A DNA stretch of 24,351 nucleotides from JAXHTH01 sp034211115 (GTDB lineage: Bacteria; Planctomycetota; Phycisphaerae; Phycisphaerales; SM1A02), in NCBI GenBank assembly GCA_034211115.1, contig JAXHTH010000292.1, forward strand, positions 1-24,351, given 5' to 3'. Of this stretch, positions 8,282 to 16,846 are shown one piece after another. Numbering within the stretch: the first letter of the stretch is position 1; each line of letters begins with the position of its first letter. The position numbers and the translations under genes were made by a program. The notes beneath the pieces are model-generated. The model had not been told where the DNA came from and did not search any database. It was given only the letters and a program-made list of their open reading frames with translations.

Positions 8282-8287
8282 TACGAT
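8282..8287 (+). promoter_or_regulatory. Possible -10 box close to the cyclase start
   Basis: TACGAT inside GCTACGATGG resembles a -10 element. The GTG start of the cyclase is at 8297, only 9 bases after the hexamer, and there is no good ribosome site between. If real, the transcript would be leaderless or nearly so. No clear -35 box is visible. Confidence 0.3.
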
Positions 8288-8296
8288 GGGGCCGTC

Positions 8297-10999
8297 GTGA
8301 ACCGCTCCACCACCACCCTCACGATCCTCCTCGGTCTGGCGGTCACCATCGTCGTGCTCGTCCTCGATCGCGCCGGGGCTTTCGCCGCCTGGGAGCGGGG
8401 CACGATCGATCTGCGTTTCGTCGCCGCCCCGCGGCCGCTCCAGCCGATGACCGACGAGATCGCGCATGTCGACATCGACGACGGCGCCCTGGATCGGCTC
8501 GGGCGCTGGCCCTGGGAGCGCAGCCGACTGGCGGCGGTGATCGACGAGCTGCGGCGGGCCGAAGCCGGCACCATCGCCGTCGATCTCGTGCTCAGCGAGT
8601 CGTCCGTTGACGCGGAAGCCGGCCACGACGCCCGGTTCGCCGAGGCGCTCGGCCGCGTGCGCTGCGTCCTCCCCGTCATCGTGCCGCAGGAGACGACGCT
8701 CGAGACGGCCTGGCAGACACCGCAGGGCGAGGCGGAGCTGGAACGCCTGCTCGATGTGCTCGCGAAGGACATCCAGATGGACGAACTGGCCGCCCTCGAG
8801 GCCGCCGACGTCACCGGCACCCGTCGCGCGTCCTTCCGCGAACGACCGCTGCGGTTCAAGCGGGCCGCGGCGTGGCGGGCGCTGCGCGAGGCGCCCGAGC
8901 CGCCTTCCTCCTTCGAGATGTTCGAGCGCCTGGTCGCGCCGAATCGCAGCGCGCTGGTCGCGTCCTATCCCGAGCGGCGAATGCTGAAGGCCGTCTGGGA
9001 TCAGCACCGGGCCTGGCAGCTCGCCCGGCCTCACCTCCGCCCCGCGGACAATTCCGGCACGGCGCGTGATCAGGCCCCCCTGCCGGCCTTCGTCTTCCAC
9101 GTCGATGCCGTGGGGTTCGTGAACGTCGCGCAGCAGAAGGACCCCGACGGGAGCGTCCGATCGCTGGCGGTGAGCCTGGCGGCGCCGGGGGGCGAGGCGT
9201 TGCAGTTCGGTCTCGCGGCGGCCCTCCTGCATCGGGACGTCCCGCCGGGCCTGGTCGAGATCACCGACCGCCGCCTCGCGTTCAACGACACCGAGCTGCC
9301 GCTTCGTGACCGCCGTCTGTGGGTGAACTGGCCGACGAGCCAGACCCGCCCGCGCTGGGAAGGCCTGCTCCGCGACGAGCCGGGCGACGACCCGGCCGAG
9401 GGACACCTCTCGATCCGCGAACTCGTCGATCTCGCCGAATCGCGGCGAACGCACGATGAGAACCGCGCCAAGCTCGCCGAGGTGACGAAGCTGATTCTCC
9501 AGTTCGCCGCCGTGCCCTGCGAGGAAGGCGCGGAACTCGACGATGCATCGCTCCGCGCCGCGGCCGACGAGGTCGACTTCACCCTCGTCGATGCGCCCGA
9601 GGACACGGCGTTGACGGAGGAGATGACCGCCGAGGATCGTGCGTACCTGGATCACGTCCACAACTGCCGCATCTGGCTCGCCGCCCGCGACGCGGTGCGC
9701 GAAGGCGCGGAGAAGATCGACGAAGCCGGCAGCCTCCTGCACGAGAAGGTGGAGGGGAAGCTGGTGTTCCTCGGCTGGACGGCGACGGGGGCGGCGGCGG
9801 ACTTCGTCCCCACCGCACTCGATCCCCGCACGCCCGGCGTGATCGTCCACGCCACCATCGCACACATGGCGCTGACCGGCCGGGGCGTGCGCTTCCCCCC
9901 CGCCTGGAGCGGCCTGGTGATGATCGTCGTGCTCGGGCTGCTGTGCACGCTCGCCGCCGAGCGGTTGCCGCCCCTGCCCTCGGCGGTGGCCGCGGTGCTG
10001 CTGGTCGCCGCCTACGTCGGCGTGGGCGGAGTGTGGCTGTTCGTCGCCGACGCTCTGCTCATGCCGCTGGCCGCCCCCGCCACCGCGGGCGGGGCGAGCT
10101 GGATCGCCTGCACCGCCCTCCAGGCGGCGATCTCACGACGCGAGCGGCAGCGCATCACCCGCCAGTTCAAGGCCCGCGTCTCCACCCAGCTCGTCGATTA
10201 TCTCGTCGACAATCCCCAGGCCGTCTCGATGAGCGGCGAGGCGCGCGAGATCACCGTCCTCTTTGCCGACATCGCCGGCTTCACCACCATCAGCGAACGG
10301 CTGGGCGGGCCCGCCACCGTCTCCACCCTCAATCGCTATTTGGGGCGACTCGCCGATGTCCTCGTCGAGCACGATGCCTATCTCAACAAGTTTCTCGGCG
10401 ACGGGCTGATGGCGTTCTGGTCGGCGTTCGCCCCGGATTCCGATCAGGCGACGAAGGCCTGCCGCGCCGCCCTGCACTGCCAGGACGCGATCGGCGAACT
10501 GAACGAGCAGGCGGCGGGCGAGAACCGGCCGAAGCTCGGGCTGCGCATCGGCATCGCCACCGGCCGGGTCATCGTCGGCGACTGCGGCGCGCCCCCCGCC
10601 CTCAACGACTACACCGTCATCGGCGATCCGGTGAACCTCGCCTCGCGCCTCGAATCGGCCAACCGTCACTTCGGCACGCGCATCCTCATCGACAACCGCA
10701 CGAAATCGCTTCTGGGGGACGGCACGTGCCTGCGCCCGATCGGCCGCATCGCCGTCGTCGGCCGCGCCGAGCCCGTCGAGGTCTTCGAGGTGCTGCCCGA
10801 CGATGCGTCGGAGGAGATGATCGAGCTGTGGCGTCGCCTGACCGAGGCCTTCGCCGCGCAACGATTCGATCGCGCCATCGCAGCGCTCGATGAACTGATG
10901 GAACAATCCCGATCGGACCCCCTCGTCGACGTCTACCGGCGGACGATGGTCGAGCTGAGCGAAGACTTCGACGGCGTGATCCGGCTGGGCGAGAAGTAA
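8297..10999 (+). CDS. CHASE2-domain class III adenylate cyclase
   Basis: The product is a 900-residue membrane sensor. TM1 (about 8-24) is followed by an extracytoplasmic CHASE2 domain (about 25-530) that opens with IAHVDIDDGALDRLGRWPW and closes with KLVFLGWTATGAAADFVPT. Three TM segments (about 535-608) lead into a cytoplasmic class III cyclase domain (about 645-800). Catalytic elements are present: the metal Asp in FADIAGFT, the Lys and second metal Asp in NKFLGDG (about 694-700), and DYTVIGDPVNLASRLES, which gives the second base-recognition residue (Thr, class IIIb) and the Asn/Arg transition-state pair. The Lys/Thr pair favours ATP over GTP, so cAMP is the expected product. The CHASE2 part is longer than the usual 300 or so residues and has charged inserts. 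The start is a GTG with weak ribosome-site support. The secreted FecR protein encoded upstream may be the sensed partner. Confidence 0.9.
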   Translation: MNRSTTTLTILLGLAVTIVVLVLDRAGAFAAWERGTIDLRFVAAPRPLQPMTDEIAHVDIDDGALDRLGRWPWERSRLAAVIDELRRAEAGTIAVDLVLSESSVDAEAGHDARFAEALGRVRCVLPVIVPQETTLETAWQTPQGEAELERLLDVLAKDIQMDELAALEAADVTGTRRASFRERPLRFKRAAAWRALREAPEPPSSFEMFERLVAPNRSALVASYPERRMLKAVWDQHRAWQLARPHLRPADNSGTARDQAPLPAFVFHVDAVGFVNVAQQKDPDGSVRSLAVSLAAPGGEALQFGLAAALLHRDVPPGLVEITDRRLAFNDTELPLRDRRLWVNWPTSQTRPRWEGLLRDEPGDDPAEGHLSIRELVDLAESRRTHDENRAKLAEVTKLILQFAAVPCEEGAELDDASLRAAADEVDFTLVDAPEDTALTEEMTAEDRAYLDHVHNCRIWLAARDAVREGAEKIDEAGSLLHEKVEGKLVFLGWTATGAAADFVPTALDPRTPGVIVHATIAHMALTGRGVRFPPAWSGLVMIVVLGLLCTLAAERLPPLPSAVAAVLLVAAYVGVGGVWLFVADALLMPLAAPATAGGASWIACTALQAAISRRERQRITRQFKARVSTQLVDYLVDNPQAVSMSGEAREITVLFADIAGFTTISERLGGPATVSTLNRYLGRLADVLVEHDAYLNKFLGDGLMAFWSAFAPDSDQATKACRAALHCQDAIGELNEQAAGENRPKLGLRIGIATGRVIVGDCGAPPALNDYTVIGDPVNLASRLESANRHFGTRILIDNRTKSLLGDGTCLRPIGRIAVVGRAEPVEVFEVLPDDASEEMIELWRRLTEAFAAQRFDRAIAALDELMEQSRSDPLVDVYRRTMVELSEDFDGVIRLGEK

Positions 11000-11063
11000 A
11001 CGGCCGCCCCGCCGGGCCCGGACCCGCGCCCGCACAGCGGCGCAGTTCAGAAAGGGAACTCCC

Positions 11064-12107
11064 GTGGAACCAACCGCACTCGACTTCTTCAAGCGCATCC
11101 TCGAGACCCCCAGTCCCTCCGGCTACGAGGGTCCGTTGCAGGAAATCATCGGGAACTACGTGGGCGCGTTCGCCGATGACGTCTCGATCGATGTGCACGG
11201 CAACCTGATCGCCGTCGTCAACCCGGGCGCGCCGCGGCGGCTGATGCTCGCCGGTCATTGCGACCAGATCGGACTCATCGTGCGGCACATCGACGAGCAC
11301 GGCTTCCTGTACGTCCAGGCGATCGGGGGATGGGACCCGCTGCAGTTGATCGGCCAGCGGATGACCGTCTGGACCGAGGGCGGGCCCGTGTTCGGCGTGA
11401 TCGCCCGCAAGCCGATACACCTGCTGAAAGATGCGGAGAAGGAGAAGGTCCCGAAGATCACCGACCTCTGGCTGGACATCGGAACCTCCAGCCGTGAGGA
11501 GGCCGAAGCGCGGGTCCGCATCGGCGACGCCGTCACCGCCGAGCTGGGATACAACGAGGCGGCGAACGGCCGGGCGGTCTCGCCGGCCATGGACGACAAG
11601 GCCGGGGCGTGGGTGGTCGTCGAGGCCTTCCGACGCGTGGACAGGAGCAGGCTCGATTGCAGCCTCTACGCCGTCTCCACCGTGCAGGAGGAAGTCGGGC
11701 TCCGCGGGGCCCAGACGAGTTCGTTCGGCATCGACCCGCATGTCGGCATCGCCGTCGACGTCACCTTCGCCAGCGACTGCCCCACCATCGAGAAGAAGGA
11801 GAGCGGCGATATCCGGCTGGGCAGGGGCCCGGTCATCTATCGCGGCCCGAACATGACGCCGCTGGTCGTGGATCAGCTCCTTGCCGCGGCCAAGGCGGGC
11901 AACATCCCGTATCAGCTCGCGGCCGAGGGGCGCGTGGGCGGGACCGACGCCGCCGCCATCCAGGTCACCCGCGCCGGCGTGGCCACCGCGCTCGTGAGCA
12001 TCCCCAACCGCTACATGCACAGCCCGGTCGAGATGATTGCCCTCGACGACATCGACCAGGCCGCCGACCTGCTGGCCCGCTTCGCCGAATCGCTGACCCT
12101 GGATTGA
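11064..12107 (+). CDS. M42-family metal-dependent aminopeptidase/deblocking peptidase
   Basis: The product is a 347-residue cytosolic enzyme of the M42 (glutamyl aminopeptidase/tetrahedral aminopeptidase) family, near the usual 340-360 length. Two-metal-site residues are visible: H65 and D67 in AGHCDQIG, the bridging D177 in SPAMDDKAG, the catalytic E209/E210 in TVQEEVGLRGA, D232 in AVDV and H319 in RYMHSPVE. The interruption between about 70 and 165 corresponds to the family's oligomerisation domain. These peptidases trim short peptides; some relatives were once mislabelled endoglucanases. The start is GTG with AAAGGGA about 6 bases upstream. It follows the cyclase by 64 bases on the same strand, but nothing suggests a functional link, so it is probably a housekeeping gene. 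Confidence 0.9.
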   Translation: MEPTALDFFKRILETPSPSGYEGPLQEIIGNYVGAFADDVSIDVHGNLIAVVNPGAPRRLMLAGHCDQIGLIVRHIDEHGFLYVQAIGGWDPLQLIGQRMTVWTEGGPVFGVIARKPIHLLKDAEKEKVPKITDLWLDIGTSSREEAEARVRIGDAVTAELGYNEAANGRAVSPAMDDKAGAWVVVEAFRRVDRSRLDCSLYAVSTVQEEVGLRGAQTSSFGIDPHVGIAVDVTFASDCPTIEKKESGDIRLGRGPVIYRGPNMTPLVVDQLLAAAKAGNIPYQLAAEGRVGGTDAAAIQVTRAGVATALVSIPNRYMHSPVEMIALDDIDQAADLLARFAESLTLD

Positions 12108-12114
12108 ACCGGCA

Positions 12115-12186
12115 AGCCGACGGCCGGCGCAGGCGGTGTCTTCGACGGCGCGATCAGACCGTTCGAGAAGCAGGTAGCCGTCGGCT
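12115..12186. terminator. Inverted repeat in the convergent gap 12108-12254
   Basis: A perfect 10-base inverted repeat, AGCCGACGGC (12115-12124) and GCCGTCGGCT (12177-12186), encloses 52 bases. It lies between the convergent M42 and phosphatase genes and could help end transcription from either side. There is no T-tract, and a long-looped stem of this size could arise by chance in such GC-rich DNA. Confidence 0.25.
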
Positions 12187-12254
12187 CCACGCCGCGCGAC
12201 GGACGGGCGGAATGCCCATCCCAGCTCCGCACCGCGACTTCCGGTCCGCCGATC

Positions 12255-13595
12255 TTACGAGTCTCTCAGCCGCTTGATGAGGATCACCGTCCGGTCGTCC
12301 TTGGCCGGCATTCCCCGGGTGAAGTCGTCGACGGCCTTGCGCAGGGCCTGGACGATCCGACCCGCCGAGGCGTCCTTCAGCGCGGTGATGACCTCCTGCA
12401 CGCGCTGTTCGCCGAACGGCTCGCCGTCCGGGCTTTCCGCTTCGAAGATGCCATCGGAGATGACGGCGAAGATGTCGCCCGGGTTCATCGAGAACTCCTG
12501 CTCGATCACGATCTTCGCCTGCGGCATGATCCCCAGCGGAATGGTGTCGGCGTCGAGGTTGCGAAAGCAGCCTTCCACCGCCACGTAACGCAGGATCGGC
12601 GCCTGCCCGGCCGAGAAGCTCGTCAGCGCCTGGCGATTCGCGTCCAGCTCGCCCAGCCAGGCCGTGATGAACCGGCCCTCCGGCAGATCGTGACAGAGCT
12701 GCTCGTTCATGTGCAGCGCGATCTGCTCCAGATCGGCATCCATCCGCACCGCCATCCGCAACATGGATCGGACCTGGGTGACGGAAAGGGCCGGCCCCAC
12801 GCCGTGCCCGGTCGCGTCGGCCATGAGCATCACCGCGCGATCCGCCCGCCCCGGCTCGTCCACGAGCAGCGCCTCGGCGCACTCGGTGGCGAATCCGATG
12901 ACGTCGTAGGTGTCGCCGCCGGTCTCCTCGGCCGGCTCGCTCCACGCTTCGATCTCGAACCCCTTCAGCACGGGCAGCGTGCTGGGGAAGCTGTTCTGCT
13001 GGATCCGCCGCGCCAGGTCCAGGTCATGTTCGAGTTTCTCGCGGATGACGCGATCCTCGATGAGCCGGCCACGCTTCAGCGCCACCGCCGCCTGCGCGGC
13101 CAGCGCGGCGGCGATCTCCTCATCGTTCTCGTCAAACGGCCCGCCGCGCCGATTCAGCACCTGCGCCATCCCCACCAGCTCGCCGTCGTGACCCAGCAGG
13201 GGAATCGTCAGCAGCGACCGCGTCCGGAAGCCTGTCTGCCGGTCGATCTCCGGGTTGAAACGCGCGTCGGCGTGGGCGTCGGGAACGTTGATGATCTTCT
13301 TCGTCCGCGCACTCTCGCCGCACAGCCCCTTGCTCGTCGGGACCCTGATCTCGGCAATCTCCGCCTCGGCGGCGCCGGGGCCGGCCGCCACGCCGTGCGC
13401 GACCGTCGTGAACAGCTCGTCGCGCGCCGGATCGTACTCGTACACCGTCGCCCGCTCGGCATCCAGCAGATCGCGCATCGCGTCGATGATCACCGAGAGG
13501 ATCTGGCGCAGATCCGCCGAAGCGCTCAACTGCCGTGCGACGGCGAGCACCCGGTGCAGCGTCTCCTGCTGAAGCTTCTCCGCGCCCTGGGGCAT
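12255..13595 (-). CDS. GAF-domain SpoIIE/RsbU-type PP2C serine phosphatase
   Basis: The product is a 446-residue cytosolic protein. The GAF domain (about 20-175) contains the segment GLCGESARTKKIINVPDAHA and FNPEIDRQTGFRTRSLLTIPL, typical of bacterial signalling GAFs. A short helical linker (EKLEHDLDLARRIQQNSFP) is the standard entry to RsbU-like phosphatases. The PP2C/SpoIIE domain runs from about 210 to 446, with metal Asp residues in GGDTYD (D228, D231), MADATGHG (D260), ISDGIFEA (D381) and KDDRTV (433-434). These enzymes dephosphorylate anti-anti-sigma (STAS) proteins in partner switching; no STAS or anti-sigma gene is nearby. GGAGG about 10 bases upstream supports the ATG. The GAF ligand is unknown. 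Two motifs deviate slightly from consensus (Tyr for the usual order GGDFYD, ATG for VSG), but all metal ligands are kept. Confidence 0.9.
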   Translation of the reverse strand: MPQGAEKLQQETLHRVLAVARQLSASADLRQILSVIIDAMRDLLDAERATVYEYDPARDELFTTVAHGVAAGPGAAEAEIAEIRVPTSKGLCGESARTKKIINVPDAHADARFNPEIDRQTGFRTRSLLTIPLLGHDGELVGMAQVLNRRGGPFDENDEEIAAALAAQAAVALKRGRLIEDRVIREKLEHDLDLARRIQQNSFPSTLPVLKGFEIEAWSEPAEETGGDTYDVIGFATECAEALLVDEPGRADRAVMLMADATGHGVGPALSVTQVRSMLRMAVRMDADLEQIALHMNEQLCHDLPEGRFITAWLGELDANRQALTSFSAGQAPILRYVAVEGCFRNLDADTIPLGIMPQAKIVIEQEFSMNPGDIFAVISDGIFEAESPDGEPFGEQRVQEVITALKDASAGRIVQALRKAVDDFTRGMPAKDDRTVILIKRLRDS

Positions 13596-13784
13596 GGCCT
13601 GCGCCTCCGTCCGAGAACGTCGCGGCCGTCAGCGTACGGGCGGGTCGGCGCCGACGCCAGCCCCGGTCGCGCGCTCCTCATGATTTTGTCGGCATCCCCC
13701 CGGCGCGACCTGACCGGGAATCGTCTCTTTCCGATAAGTCATCGTCGCCCGTGCCGGGCCCGTCGAGCCGGCGGCGTCGCCTGC

Positions 13785-13790
13785 TATCCT
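13785..13790 (+). promoter_or_regulatory. Possible -10 box for the beta-helix gene
   Basis: TATCCT within GCTATCCTGC lies 38 bases before the ATG at 13829, a normal promoter distance. The gap 13596-13828 is divergent from the phosphatase gene, so a promoter here is expected. No convincing -35 box is seen. Confidence 0.3.
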
Positions 13791-13828
13791 GCGCCCCGCC
13801 TCGGCCCGCCCCGCCAGGGAGAATCATC

Positions 13829-15976
13829 ATGAGCATTCAGCAGCTTCTCGCCGCCGGCCTGCTCGTGCTGGGCCTGCTCGGCCCGGCCCGGGCGGAGACG
13901 GCCCCGGCCGCCCCGGCCCCGGCCGCCGCCTTCTTCGTCTCGCCCGCCGGAGACGACGCCTGGTCGGGAACCGCCGCCGATCCCGCCCGCGACGGCTCCG
14001 ACGGCCCGTTTGCCACGCTCGAACGCGCCCGGGCCGCCGTCCGTGAGCTCCTCGCGGACGGCCCGCCCGATCGGCCGATCGTCGTCGCCCTCCGCGGCGG
14101 CTTCTATGAACTCGCCCGACCGATCGTCTTCACGCCCGACGACTCCGGCGCGCCCCGCGCCCCCGTCTCCTACCGCGCCTACCGCGGCGAACAACCCATC
14201 CTTTCGGGCGGGCGGCGGCTGGGAGGATGGCGCATCGCCCGCGACGGCCGCTGGCGCCTCACCCTCCCCCGCGCCGCCGACCGCGAATGGACGTTCTCAC
14301 AACTCTGGGTCGACGATCAGCGCCGATTCCGCCCCCGTCTGCCCGCGCGTGGATACCGCCGCATCGCCGGCGAGATCGGCCCGTCGGAGGCGGCCGCCGG
14401 GCGCGGCCATGATCGCTTCCGCTTTGCCGAGGGAGAGATCGATCCGAACTGGCACAACCTCGATGACGTCGAGCTTCTCGCCTTCCACATCTGGTCCGCT
14501 TCGCGCATGCGCATCGCGGAGATCGATCCGGTCGATCACATCGTGACGTTCACCGCCCCCACGCGCACGATGAGCCGCTGGGGCGCCTTCCGATCCGATC
14601 ACCGGTATCTGGTCATCAATGTCCGCGAAGCGCTTGATGCACCCGGGGCGTGGTATCTCGACCGACCGACGGGCGAGCTGACGTACATCCCCCGGGCCGG
14701 CGAGACGCCGGATGATGCGGTGGTGATCGCCCCGCGCCTCGAGACGCTCGTGCGCTTCGCGGGCGATGTCTCCGCCCGGCGCTTCGTCCGGCACGTGCGC
14801 CTCGAGGGCCTCACGTTCGCGCACGCGAACTGGAATCTCCCTCCCCGGGGTCAGTCCTTCCCGCAGGCGGAAGTGAACCTCGGCGCGGCGATCGAGGCGA
14901 TCGGCGCCCGGCATGTCACGATCGACCGGTGCGTCGTTCGGCACGTCGGGCAGTACGCCGTTGCGCTCGGCGCCGGCTGCCGGGAGAACGCGCTGATGCG
15001 GTGCGCGCTGATCGATCTCGGCGGGGGCGGCGTGAAGCTCGGCACCGGCGGCGGGCGTCAATCCTGGATGGTCGGCCGCTTCGACGGCGAGGATCCCCAG
15101 TCCGCCGTCCTCCACAATACCGTCGCGCACTGCCTCATCGCGCACGGCGGACGGCTCCACCCCGCCGCCGTCGGCGTGTGGATCGGACACGCCGCGCATT
15201 CCACCATCGAGTACAACGACATCTTCGACTTCTACTACACCGGCGTCAGTGTCGGCTGGACCTGGGGATACGCCACGCCCAGCCGCGCGCATCATAACGA
15301 GATCGCTCATAACCGCATCCATGCCATCGGCCGGGGCGTGCTCTCCGACATGGCCGGCGTCTATACGCTCGGTGTCTCGCCCGGCACGACCGCGCATCAT
15401 AACATCATCCATGACATTGACGCCTTCGATTACGGCGGCTGGGGGCTCTACACCGACGAAGGCTCTTCAGACATTGTTATGTCGCATAATCTCGTCTATC
15501 GCACCAAGACCGGCGGCTTCCACCAGCACTACGGAAAAGAGAACATCATCCGCAACAACATCTTCGCGGAGGCGCGGATTCAGCAGCTCCAGCGCACGCG
15601 GACCGAAGAGCATCTTTCGTTCACCTTTGATCATAATATTGTCTACTGGACCGGCGAAAGTCCCCTGCTCGGCGGCAACTGGCGCGATGATAACTTCTCG
15701 ATGGCTTTCAACGTCTACTGGAACCCCGATCACCCCGAAATCCGCTTCCCGGGCGACCGGACGCTCGAACAATGGCGCACGGAACGCGGTCACGATTCTC
15801 ATTCGATCGTCGCCGATCCCATGTTCCGCGATCCGATGCACGCCGACTACGAGCTGAGCGATGGCAGCCCCGCGCTGGGACTCGGCTTCGAGCCGTGGGA
15901 TTTCGATGATGCGGGCTGCGTCGAGGCGGCGCGCCTCGTCGACGATCTGCCGCCCGTCCCCGCGGGCTTCCGGTGA
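13829..15976 (+). CDS. Secreted right-handed beta-helix glycosidase-like protein (GH141-like)
   Basis: The product is 715 residues with a signal peptide (LLAAGLLVLGLLGPARA, cut near 22). The mature N-terminus FFVSPAGDDAWSGT, then GPFATLERARAAVRELL, ALRGGFYELARPI and ILSGGRRLGGW, is the entry region of large parallel beta-helix carbohydrate enzymes such as GH141 (fucosidase/xylanase) relatives. From about 320 to 620 there are successive PbH1-type turns with an H-N-x-I signature: HHNEIAHNRI, HHNIIHDID, SHNLVYR, IRNNIF and DHNIVYWT. The family acts on plant or algal polysaccharides outside the cytoplasm. AGGGAG 6-8 bases before the ATG fixes the start; the longer upstream frame is not coding. 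No transport genes or other glycosidases are adjacent, so the substrate cannot be inferred. A polysaccharide lyase activity is the alternative. Confidence 0.8.
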   Translation: MSIQQLLAAGLLVLGLLGPARAETAPAAPAPAAAFFVSPAGDDAWSGTAADPARDGSDGPFATLERARAAVRELLADGPPDRPIVVALRGGFYELARPIVFTPDDSGAPRAPVSYRAYRGEQPILSGGRRLGGWRIARDGRWRLTLPRAADREWTFSQLWVDDQRRFRPRLPARGYRRIAGEIGPSEAAAGRGHDRFRFAEGEIDPNWHNLDDVELLAFHIWSASRMRIAEIDPVDHIVTFTAPTRTMSRWGAFRSDHRYLVINVREALDAPGAWYLDRPTGELTYIPRAGETPDDAVVIAPRLETLVRFAGDVSARRFVRHVRLEGLTFAHANWNLPPRGQSFPQAEVNLGAAIEAIGARHVTIDRCVVRHVGQYAVALGAGCRENALMRCALIDLGGGGVKLGTGGGRQSWMVGRFDGEDPQSAVLHNTVAHCLIAHGGRLHPAAVGVWIGHAAHSTIEYNDIFDFYYTGVSVGWTWGYATPSRAHHNEIAHNRIHAIGRGVLSDMAGVYTLGVSPGTTAHHNIIHDIDAFDYGGWGLYTDEGSSDIVMSHNLVYRTKTGGFHQHYGKENIIRNNIFAEARIQQLQRTRTEEHLSFTFDHNIVYWTGESPLLGGNWRDDNFSMAFNVYWNPDHPEIRFPGDRTLEQWRTERGHDSHSIVADPMFRDPMHADYELSDGSPALGLGFEPWDFDDAGCVEAARLVDDLPPVPAGFR

Positions 15977-15989
15977 TCGCATCTCCCAG

Positions 15990-16820
15990 TCAAAACTGCA
16001 CGCGGAAGATCGGCCGCACGATCAGCGCCGTCACGAGCGAGACGATGAGGAACGTCGCCCACCACGGGATCGACATCCCCAGCATCGGCGTCTCGCGCGC
16101 CGGATAAGTGATCTCGATGCGCTTCACCGGCGAATCGCCGGCGAGACCGCCCTCAACCGGATGCAACGCCGCCCCGATGAAGCCGGCGCTCGTGCGCTCG
16201 GGGCTCACCGCGACGAGGCGCGCCGTCTCCGCGGCGGCCACGATCCGCTTGGCGACGACAACGTCGCCGACCCGCCAGCGGATCGAGCTTGCCGGCGCTG
16301 CGTCGACGCGCAACCGCCAGTGCATCGAATGTCGCTGCTCGTCGCGCAGGGCCGGCGTCTCGACGACGACGCCGCCGGGCGGTTCGATCGTGGCCTCCCG
16401 CCATTCATCCCACGCGTCTTCGGCGATCTCGATCGACGCCACCGCCTGTTCGCCGATCTCCAGCGCCCGCCACTCGAACCGGTGCGCCAGCTGCACCAGC
16501 AGCAGCAGGATCGGAATGATCAGAACGATCATCGGCGGCAGAGAATGCACCAGCCGCGCGCCCGTCGCCTTCAGCAGCCCGCCCTGGTACCGCAGCGCCG
16601 TGCGAAGGTCGTTGTTGAACAGTCGCATCCCCAGCAGCATCGCCTTCGTGCGATCCGACGCCGCGCGCAACGCCGCCTGCCGCGACGTGAACCGGAACAC
16701 GATCGTCATGACGATCCCGGTCACGACGGACACGATGAGCAGCGCGGCCGGCGGTGACCCCGCCACCGGCGTCAGCAGCCGGTCAATCGCGGACGTGATG
16801 GCGGCGTTGAAGCTCTGCAC
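15990..16820 (-). CDS. Three-TM membrane protein with EMC3/Oxa1-like layout, function unknown
   Basis: The product is 276 residues. TM1 lies at about 24-42, followed by a basic amphipathic stretch (about 43-93, R/K-rich, presumably cytoplasmic), TM2 at about 95-113 (PPMIVLIIPILLLLVQ), a soluble, partly beta-rich domain (about 114-250) and TM3 at about 251-269. TM1, a charged cytoplasmic segment, then a P-M-x-x-x-IP TM2 and a later TM3 resembles DUF106/EMC3 members of the Oxa1 insertase superfamily, with an extracytoplasmic insertion of about 135 residues between TM2 and TM3. This relation is my structural inference, not a clear motif match. The GTG start lies 26 bases after the stop of the small upstream gene, with only a weak ribosome site. 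It is the last gene of the minus-strand phosphodiesterase operon and may assist its membrane or exported products. Confidence 0.65.
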   Translation of the reverse strand: MQSFNAAITSAIDRLLTPVAGSPPAALLIVSVVTGIVMTIVFRFTSRQAALRAASDRTKAMLLGMRLFNNDLRTALRYQGGLLKATGARLVHSLPPMIVLIIPILLLLVQLAHRFEWRALEIGEQAVASIEIAEDAWDEWREATIEPPGGVVVETPALRDEQRHSMHWRLRVDAAPASSIRWRVGDVVVAKRIVAAAETARLVAVSPERTSAGFIGAALHPVEGGLAGDSPVKRIEITYPARETPMLGMSIPWWATFLIVSLVTALIVRPIFRVQF

Positions 16821-16846
16821 GATGCGTACCGATCCCGTGTCAGGCG

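Noticed and set aside
6197..9865. A 1222-codon open frame on the minus strand, opposite the lipoprotein, FecR and cyclase genes
   Set aside because: It is a mirror of GC-rich codons. The plus strand encodes clear FecR, CHASE2 and cyclase motifs there, while the antisense product is Arg/Gly/Ala/Val-rich without a domain.
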